The translations under genes and the position numbers were made by a program. The notes beneath the pieces were generated by a model. It searched no databases. It saw nothing but the letters and a program-made list of their open reading frames with translations, and was not told the origin of the DNA. Shown piece by piece: positions 58,518 to 64,000 of a stretch of 64,000 nt of DNA (within the stretch, counting starts at the first letter, position 1; each line of letters starts with the position of its first letter). The stretch is from JAODBJ01 sp963782465 (GTDB taxonomy: Bacteria > Actinomycetota > Acidimicrobiia > IMCC26256 > PALSA-610). The stretch is from NCBI GenBank assembly GCA_963782465.1, contig CAWAJR010000004.1, positions 248,001 through 312,000 on the forward strand, given 5' to 3'.

Positions 58518-58904
58518 TCAGTCGTGGATGTCGAGCCGGACCGAGGTCAGGTTCGCAATGCCGTTGCCCGGGTCGAGCGTGCAGTCGATCACCGTGTCGG
58601 TCGTGACCGTGGGCGCATCGCACGCATATGTCCCACTCGTGTCGCCCGTCGCAATCACGTTGATCACCTGCGGGACGGGGTTGAGCACGTCGCTGAGCGT
58701 GAAGGTGACGACCGTCGTTATGTCGGTCGACGGGGCATATGTGTACTGGACATTCGTGACGTTAATGCCCGCAATCGACTGGGCCGCCGAGCCGACGAAA
58801 ATGCTCGGCCGGGAAATGGTGCTGGTCGCCGTCATCGCGGAAGTGGCCGCGGCGAGCAGCCCCACGAATACGACGCCTCCGATGAGCGATCTCTTGTTCC
58901 GCAT
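58518..58904 (-). CDS. Small secreted protein, probable SipW substrate
   Basis: 128 residues from ATG 58904 with a strong AAGGAGG 6 bases upstream. A SipW-type leader: MRNKRSLIGGVVFVGLLAAATSAMTATST, an uncharged core ending in small residues. The mature part is acidic and strand-rich, with few charged side chains and one Cys pair (YACDAP, IDCTLD) that could form a disulfide. It resembles camelysin/TasA-like or pilin-like beta proteins in style but matches none I can name. First gene of a three-gene operon with SipW and a DUF5305-like protein, so it is probably exported and assembled on the surface. Confidence 0.7.
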   Translation of the reverse strand: MRNKRSLIGGVVFVGLLAAATSAMTATSTISRPSIFVGSAAQSIAGINVTNVQYTYAPSTDITTVVTFTLSDVLNPVPQVINVIATGDTSGTYACDAPTVTTDTVIDCTLDPGNGIANLTSVRLDIHD

Positions 58905-59044
58905 GGCGCACCTCCTTGTTTCGCCATACACGACTGTCCCTCAAGTCATCGACGCCCGGCGCGCGCCGGTAGACGGGCGAGTCGGCCCGGCTGAATATTG
59001 GAGAGACCGCGGGATCGGGCGGGCGGCGCGGCCGGCGCGGCCGG

Positions 59045-60524
59045 TCAGTCGGGACGGGGGAGGCCGCGCCGGGCGCGGTAGCGCCAGCGATCGAAGAGGC
59101 GGGTGCGCAGCCAGTACCGCCCCGGGCGGTACGGCAACTGGGTGACCACCTTGCCGTTGGGCGCCGTGAAGTAGTTCGTGCAGCCCGCGGTCCAGACCGT
59201 GCCGCGCATCGCGGCTCGCAACTTCGCGTTGTACCGCGCGACGACGCGCTCGCGCACTTCGAGGGTGCCGTGCCGGCGGCGAGTCATCTCCTGGAGCGCG
59301 CGCATGATGTAGTGCACCTGCGCTTCGTGCATGAAGATGATCGACGTCACGCCGTTCGTGTTGGGGCCGTACAACAAGAAGAGGTTCGGGTACCCCGCGA
59401 CGGCGATACCGAGATACGCCTCCGCGCCGTCGCGCCAGTCGTCGTGAAGACGGCGCCCGCCGGCACCATAGATGTCGACCGCACTGAGGTAGTCGTTGGC
59501 TTTGAACCCGGTGCCGTAGATGATCGTGTCGACGGCGTGCTCCTCACCGTCGGCGGTGCGAACGCCCGCTTCGGTGATCTCGACGATCGGCTCGGTGACG
59601 AGGCGCACGTCCGGTCGCGTCAAGGCAGGAAACCATTCGCGCGAGATCAGGGGGCGTTTGCAGCCGACGGGATAGTCGGGTGTGAGCTTCGCGCGCAGTT
59701 CGGGATCGGCCACTTTGCGTTCGAGGTATGCACGCGCGAGTTCCGTCTGCGTACGGGTGAGGTCCGAGTCGACCGCGAAATCGGCCCGTTCGTACTGCCA
59801 CCAGATCTGCCAGCGGTGCCGGCGCGCCGCGAACGGCACTCGTGCGAAGCGGCGTTGCTCCTCGGCGGTGTAGGGCCGGTCGAGGCGCGGCGTGATCCAG
59901 ATCGGTTGACGCTGGAAGACCGTGAGGTGCTCGACCTCCGGTGCGATCGCGGGCACGTACTGGATCGCGCTCGCGCCGGTGCCGATCGAAGCGACTCGCT
60001 CCCCCGCCAGCGACTTGCTGTGGTCCCAGCACGACGAATGGAACGCGCGACCCCGGAAACGGTCGGCGCCGGGGAAGTCGGGCACCGACGGCACGTTGAG
60101 CATGCCGAGCCCGCTGACGAGCACGTCGGCGCGGAAGCGTTCGCCCGACTCGGCGACCAACTCCCACTGCTGCTCCGCGTCGACGAAACGGGCCTCGAGG
60201 ATCGGGGTGTTCGTGCGGACGTGGCCCCGCACACCGAACTGGTCGGTACAGCGCTCGAGGTAGGCGAGGATCTCCGGTTGCGTCGAGTACGTGCGGCTCC
60301 ACCACGGGTTCGGCGCGAAGGAGTACGAGTAGAGATGCGACGGGACGTCGCACGCGGCGCCCGGGTACGTGTTCGCCCTCCACGTTCCGCCGACGCCGTC
60401 CGACTTCTCGTAGATCGTGTAGTCGTACCCGGCGCGCGTCGAGCGCGACGCCCATCGCGATACCGCCCGCGCCCGCACCGAGGATCGCGACCGACGGCCG
60501 GCGGCGATCGCGCGATCGGATCAT
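59045..60524 (-). CDS. Baeyer-Villiger-type flavin monooxygenase, one frameshift
   Basis: About 493 residues from ATG 60524. It starts SVAILGAGAGGIAMGVALDA (FAD GxGxxG). The frame breaks near 60435-60445 in a GCGCGCCGGG stretch, then continues AGYDYTIYEKSDGVGGTWRANTYPG. The BVMO fingerprint is FRGRAFHSSCWD (FxGxxxHxxxW), and the NADPH site is GERVASIGTGASAIQ. YGTGFKANDYL and LYGPNTNG fit the C-terminal half. It should insert oxygen into ketones or hydroxylate with NADPH. It ends 29 bases from the ABC-F stop upstream on the same strand. The other side of the gene (58905-59044) has no recognised promoter. Confidence 0.88.
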
Positions 60525-60552
60525 GCGGCGGAGTTTGGCACGACCGCCGATT

Positions 60553-62133
60553 TCACGACCATACGGGCTCGTTGCGCTCGCGCACGGTGCAATCGCGACC
60601 GAACACGAGGAAGCGGTCGAAGGCGCGGAAGAACCAGCGGTCGTGCGTGACGGCGACAACAGTCCCGACGAACGACGCCAACGCCTCTTCGAGCGCTTCG
60701 GCCGACGCGAGGTCGAGATTGTCGGTCGGTTCGTCGAGCAGGAGCAGGTTCACGCCCGACAGTTCGAGCAACATGATCTGCAGGCGTGCCTGCTGGCCAC
60801 CCGACAACGTCTCGAAGGGTTGCGTCGCGGTGGCGTGCAGCCCGTAGCGGCGCAGTGTCGCCGCGGCTCGCCCGCGGTCGTAGCCGCGGGCCATCACGAC
60901 CTCGAGGACCGGGGTGCCCCGCAACTCCGGTTGGTCGTGGGTCTGCGAGAAGTACCCCGGCACGACGCGCGCCCCGAGACGCCACTCCCCGGCGTGGTCG
61001 ATCGGTTCCCCCGCGAGGAGGCGCAAGAAATGGCTCTTGCCCGTCCCGTTCAAGCCGAGCACCGCCACCCGTTCGCCGAACACGATCTCCGTATCGAACG
61101 GGTCGGTCAGGCCGTGGAGCTCGAGCTGTTCGCACACGACGACGCGCGTCCCCGTACGGCTCCCACCCAGGCGCATCGACACCTGATGATCGGTCACCCG
61201 TTCCGTGGGCGTACCGGCCTCGAACCGTTCGATTTTCGTCTTCGTCGCTCGCACCCGGGACGCGAACACGTCGCTTCCCATCGCGGCGCGGCGCCGGTAC
61301 TCCTGCAGGGAACGCTGGAGTCGCTGCCGTTCTTCTTGCCAGCGCCGGTGTTCCTCGTCGATGCGCGCCAGCCGTTCGTCGCGGGCGTCGTGCCACGTCG
61401 CGAAGGAGTGGCCGTGCACCCAGGCGGTGCGGCCCTCGATCGTCACGATCTTGTGGGCAACCGCCGCGAGCAGGGCACGGTCGTGGGTGATGCACACGAT
61501 CGTCTTCGGGCACGAACGGATCGCCTGCTCCAACCACTCTTTCCCCGGAACGTCGAGATAGTTGTCGGGCTCGTCGAGGAGGAGCACGTCGGCGTCGCAA
61601 CGGAAGAGCAGTTCCAGCGCGAGCCGCTTCTGCTCACCGCCCGACAGTGTGCTCAGGCGGCGACCAGACGCCGCGGCGAAAGTTTCGCGCAGCGCGAGCG
61701 TCGTGCACGTGTCCCACAACACTTCGGCGTCGTACCCGCCGGCGTCGCCCCAGGTCGCATGCGCACGCGCGAGCGCGAGGCCGGACCGGTCGCCGGGGTC
61801 GCGCGCGTACCCGGCTTCCGCTTCGACGAGCTCGATCGCGGCGCGCTGGAGGGGGGCGGGTGAGATCGAAAGCAGCAGGTCGCGCACCGTTCGGCGCTCG
61901 TCGCGCCAGCCGACGAGTTGCGCCATGACCCGCAACGTACCGTCGACGTGGATGCTCCCTTCGTCGATTCCGACATCACCCGCGATCGCGCGGAACAACG
62001 TGGTCTTCCCTGCGCCATTCGCGCCGACGAGCGCGACATGCTCACCGTTGCCCGCCCGGAAGGTGACGTCGCGGAACAACACGTCGCCGCCGGGTACCCG
62101 GCACGAGATCCCGTTGACATCGACCGCTCCCAC
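60553..62133 (-). CDS. ABC-F family ATPase
   Basis: 526 residues if started at GTG 62133, giving (M)GAVDVNGISCRVPGGDVLF, the usual ABC-F opening; GTG 62163 adds ten residues. Two ATPase domains: GANGAGKTT with TLSGGEQKRLALELL and VLLLDEPDNYLD, then GLNGTGKSH with TLSGGQQARLQIMLL and LLLLDEPTDNLD. A charged interdomain linker (about 240-300, RIDEEHRRWQEERQRLQRSLQEYRRR) is the tRNA-contacting P-site motif of ABC-F proteins. They have no membrane domain and act on the ribosome, some conferring antibiotic resistance by dislodging drugs. The role here is unknown. Confidence 0.9.
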   Translation of the reverse strand: MGAVDVNGISCRVPGGDVLFRDVTFRAGNGEHVALVGANGAGKTTLFRAIAGDVGIDEGSIHVDGTLRVMAQLVGWRDERRTVRDLLLSISPAPLQRAAIELVEAEAGYARDPGDRSGLALARAHATWGDAGGYDAEVLWDTCTTLALRETFAAASGRRLSTLSGGEQKRLALELLFRCDADVLLLDEPDNYLDVPGKEWLEQAIRSCPKTIVCITHDRALLAAVAHKIVTIEGRTAWVHGHSFATWHDARDERLARIDEEHRRWQEERQRLQRSLQEYRRRAAMGSDVFASRVRATKTKIERFEAGTPTERVTDHQVSMRLGGSRTGTRVVVCEQLELHGLTDPFDTEIVFGERVAVLGLNGTGKSHFLRLLAGEPIDHAGEWRLGARVVPGYFSQTHDQPELRGTPVLEVVMARGYDRGRAAATLRRYGLHATATQPFETLSGGQQARLQIMLLELSGVNLLLLDEPTDNLDLASAEALEEALASFVGTVVAVTHDRWFFRAFDRFLVFGRDCTVRERNEPVWS

Positions 62134-62175
62134 GCCGACGAAGGTACTGACACGTCGGTGCACGCGCCGCGAAAT

Positions 62176-63429
62176 TCAGGCCGGCGAACCGCGCGGTGGT
62201 ACCTCACCCGGCGCCGGCGCGCGCAATTGACGCCACCCGGCGGCAGTGAGCGAGTAGTTCTGCACGCTCCCCGACGCGAACCGGTGCCACAGCGCCGGGC
62301 GGGCAACGGTCGCGGCGGCCGCGACCACGACGGGCACCGCGGCGCGCCAGTCGCCGCGAACCGGCGTGAGCTCTTCGCTGCTGCCGGCATAGCCATGCCG
62401 ATGCCGAGCGGCGTCGACGAGCTCTTGCACCACCGCCCGCCGGCGACCGGTTCGCTGCGCCGCGCCGAGGACGGCGATCAACAATTGGTGAGTGTCGACC
62501 CCCACGCGACCGGGCGCCTGGACCGCGGGCAGGTCACCCGTCGCGAGCTCGAGCATCGGCGAAACGAGGTCGACGCCCGAGCGACGCGCGTTCGCCGGTT
62601 CCACGAGGCGCGGATTGATGTCGATGTAACGCGGTCCCGACGGCGTGACGATCGCGTCGGCCGAGATCGCGCCGTGCCACCGGAGATACCGCCCGAGCGT
62701 TCGCATGTGGTCACGCGCGGCGGGAAGGTCGACGCTGCGCTTGTGGCTCGCGCCACCCATCGAACCCAGCCGAACGCGTTCGTTCGCGTGAAAGGCGACG
62801 AGTTCGCCGTCGGCGAACACTGCCTGCACCATCACGAGCGGTCCTTCGGTTGGCGCCTGGGCGAGGATGCCCCCATCGTCGAAAGCGCCGGCCGCAATCG
62901 CATCGGTGACCACCGATCGCAACTGCGCCGCCTCGCGCACGAGCCGGACGCCGGAGGTTGCGGTGCCGATCGGCAGTTTCATGTAGACGGGGAACCGGTC
63001 CCACGATTCGACCTCGGTGCGGCCTGCGAGGATCGTCGCATCCGGTTGCGGCAGATCGGCCGCGCGCAACGTCGCGTACGCCGCGAGCTTGTCCTGCACG
63101 CGAACGAGCGCGGCAAAACGCGGCACGACCGTTCGCACGTTCGCGGCGCGAACCTCGCCGGCACACGCGGAGAGCACGGCTACCTGCTCTTGGGTGGGGA
63201 ACAACACGTCGATGCCGTTCGTCTCGCAGATGTCGAGGGCCGCCCGCAACCACACACGCGGCGCGGTGCCGTACGCGGGAACCGGTCGCACCCGGTGCAC
63301 GCTCCGCGTCCATCGCGACAGGCAGAGCGGGTCGGGGCTGAGCACCTCGACCCGGTGCCCGAGGCCGGCAAGCTGGCCGGCCACTTGACGCGCGGTCAGG
63401 CCCGAACCGTCGGTGAGGGCGACGCGCAT
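62176..63429 (-). CDS. ATP-grasp family protein
   Basis: 417 residues from ATG 63429. N-terminal pre-grasp domain (VALTDGSGLTARQVAGQLAGLGHRVEVLS). The ATP-grasp domain spans about 110-300, with FPVYMKLPIGTATSGVRLV (lysine of the ATP lid), GPLVMVQAVFADGELVAFHANER and the Mg-binding PRYIDINPRLVEPAN. The C-terminus is helical. Related to CarB-type carboxylate-amine ligases. It should join a carboxylate to an amine or thiol with ATP; the substrate is unknown. It lies 11 bases after the TetR stop on the same strand, so the two are probably cotranscribed. Confidence 0.87.
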   Translation of the reverse strand: MRVALTDGSGLTARQVAGQLAGLGHRVEVLSPDPLCLSRWTRSVHRVRPVPAYGTAPRVWLRAALDICETNGIDVLFPTQEQVAVLSACAGEVRAANVRTVVPRFAALVRVQDKLAAYATLRAADLPQPDATILAGRTEVESWDRFPVYMKLPIGTATSGVRLVREAAQLRSVVTDAIAAGAFDDGGILAQAPTEGPLVMVQAVFADGELVAFHANERVRLGSMGGASHKRSVDLPAARDHMRTLGRYLRWHGAISADAIVTPSGPRYIDINPRLVEPANARRSGVDLVSPMLELATGDLPAVQAPGRVGVDTHQLLIAVLGAAQRTGRRRAVVQELVDAARHRHGYAGSSEELTPVRGDWRAAVPVVVAAAATVARPALWHRFASGSVQNYSLTAAGWRQLRAPAPGEVPPRGSPA

Positions 63430-63440
63430 CGGCGGCGACG

Positions 63441-64000
63441 TTACGCTCCGTCAACCGCACCCTGCACGAGCGCCACGGCGGCCCGGCCGGCCGCGTGCAA
63501 CGCGTCGGGCGTGCGCGCGGCGCGCGACAGCATGAAACCACCTTCGAGCAGCTCGATGAGCACGATGGCGAGGTCGCGCGCTGCCGCGCCGGTGATCCCC
63601 GCCGCTTCGAGCCGCTCGACGACGCGGACGATCCACTGCTCGAACACATCGGCGGTCGCGATGCGCAGGGTCTCGTTGCTGCTCGCCACTTCGAGGGCGA
63701 CCGTCGCGATCGGGCACGCGTCGACGTAGTCGGTCTCGGCCAGCACGAGCGCCGCGCCCTCGAAGACGTCGCGCACGCCGCTTTGCAGATCCGGCGCGGC
63801 TTCGAACACCGCGTCGACGAGCTCGAGGTACATCTGACCGGAACGGCGGATCACGGTGTCGCCCAGTTGCTGCTTGCCGCCCGGGAAAAAGTGGTACACG
63901 GAGCCGAACGGCGCGTTGGCGTTCGCCACGATCTGTTTCAAGCCGGTGCCCGTGTAGCCGTGGCGGATGAAGAGCTCGGCGGTGACGTCGAGGATCCGCT
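63441..64000 (-). CDS. TetR family regulator, cut by window edge
   Basis: At least 186 residues; the start lies beyond 64000. The visible HTH is RILDVTAELFIRHGYTGTGLKQIVA followed by PFGSVYHFFPGGKQQLGDTVI, a pattern of the LmrA/QacR-like TetR group. The C-terminal domain has DACPIATVALEVASSNETLR, with the YxxACPIATVALE-like motif common in these regulators. It precedes the ATP-grasp gene by 11 bases, so it may regulate that gene and itself. Confidence 0.87.
   Translation of the reverse strand, partial: RILDVTAELFIRHGYTGTGLKQIVANANAPFGSVYHFFPGGKQQLGDTVIRRSGQMYLELVDAVFEAAPDLQSGVRDVFEGAALVLAETDYVDACPIATVALEVASSNETLRIATADVFEQWIVRVVERLEAAGITGAAARDLAIVLIELLEGGFMLSRAARTPDALHAAGRAAVALVQGAVDGA

Noticed and set aside
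1..64000. tRNA, rRNA, CRISPR arrays, insertion sequences or prophage
   Set aside because: No cloverleaf, rRNA motif, regular spacer array, transposase or phage gene was seen in any intergenic region or frame.

Overview
This is 64 kb of very GC-rich chromosomal DNA from a high-GC actinobacterium. The repertoire points to class Acidimicrobiia or a near relative, by inference only: no rRNA or other phylogenetic marker is present. The signs are an F420/luciferase-type oxidoreductase, CaiB/BaiF CoA-transferases, a WS/DGAT acyltransferase, an ECF42 sigma factor with its DGPF partner, and a secreted deacetylase with GYWLA-type repeats. I see no tRNA, rRNA, CRISPR array, insertion sequence or prophage.

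Layout. 0-3 kb: edge of a sulfatase, a secreted beta-helix protein, a frameshifted phosphotransferase. 3-8 kb: an apparent glycan/export operon (unknown acidic-tailed protein, atypical signal peptidase I, cellulose-synthase-like GT2) facing a GH12 lipoprotein. 7.9-12.3 kb: catabolic operon (double CaiB CoA-transferase, amidohydrolase, enoyl-CoA hydratase). 12.6-16 kb: secreted polysaccharide deacetylase, BON/DUF2267 protein, RafH-like ribosome hibernation factor. 16-20.6 kb: hydrolase, MFS transporter, ECF42 module, RibD-type reductase. 20.8-24.6 kb: FG-GAP protein, then a CoA-transferase/DsrE/mini-DUF4242 operon with a striking palindrome. 24.7-28.4 kb: HD-GYP-LuxR regulator, FetAB-like exporter, flavodoxin. 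28.4-33 kb: FAD monooxygenase, tandem Usp, Rip3-like M50-CBS protease, ParA-like ATPase with an altered P-loop.

33-39.4 kb: agarase-like glycosidase, SHOCT/cupredoxin pair, WS/DGAT, secreted Calx-beta protein, EthD protein. 39.5-42 kb: DrrAB-like exporter divergent from a TetR gene across a shared promoter/operator. 42-47.7 kb: aromatic-degradation operon (flavin hydroxylase, extradiol dioxygenase, atypical SDR, PPOX protein) with its TetR and a luciferase-like oxidoreductase. 47.8-56.7 kb: serine hydrolase, MacB-type ABC system, P450, sedolisin, LtrA. 56.8-58.9 kb: three-gene operon of a small secreted protein, an ER/SipW-type signal peptidase and a membrane accessory protein. 59-64 kb: Baeyer-Villiger-type monooxygenase, ABC-F protein, ATP-grasp protein and a TetR cut by the window edge.

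At least seven genes with intact family motifs are broken by one-base shifts, several in G or C runs. This looks more like residual assembly indels than decay, so interrupted genes are reported as single loci. The most interesting candidates are the SipW-type operon, the atypical signal peptidase in the GT2/GH12 locus, the tandem palindrome upstream of the CoA-transferase, and a family of long intergenic hairpins.
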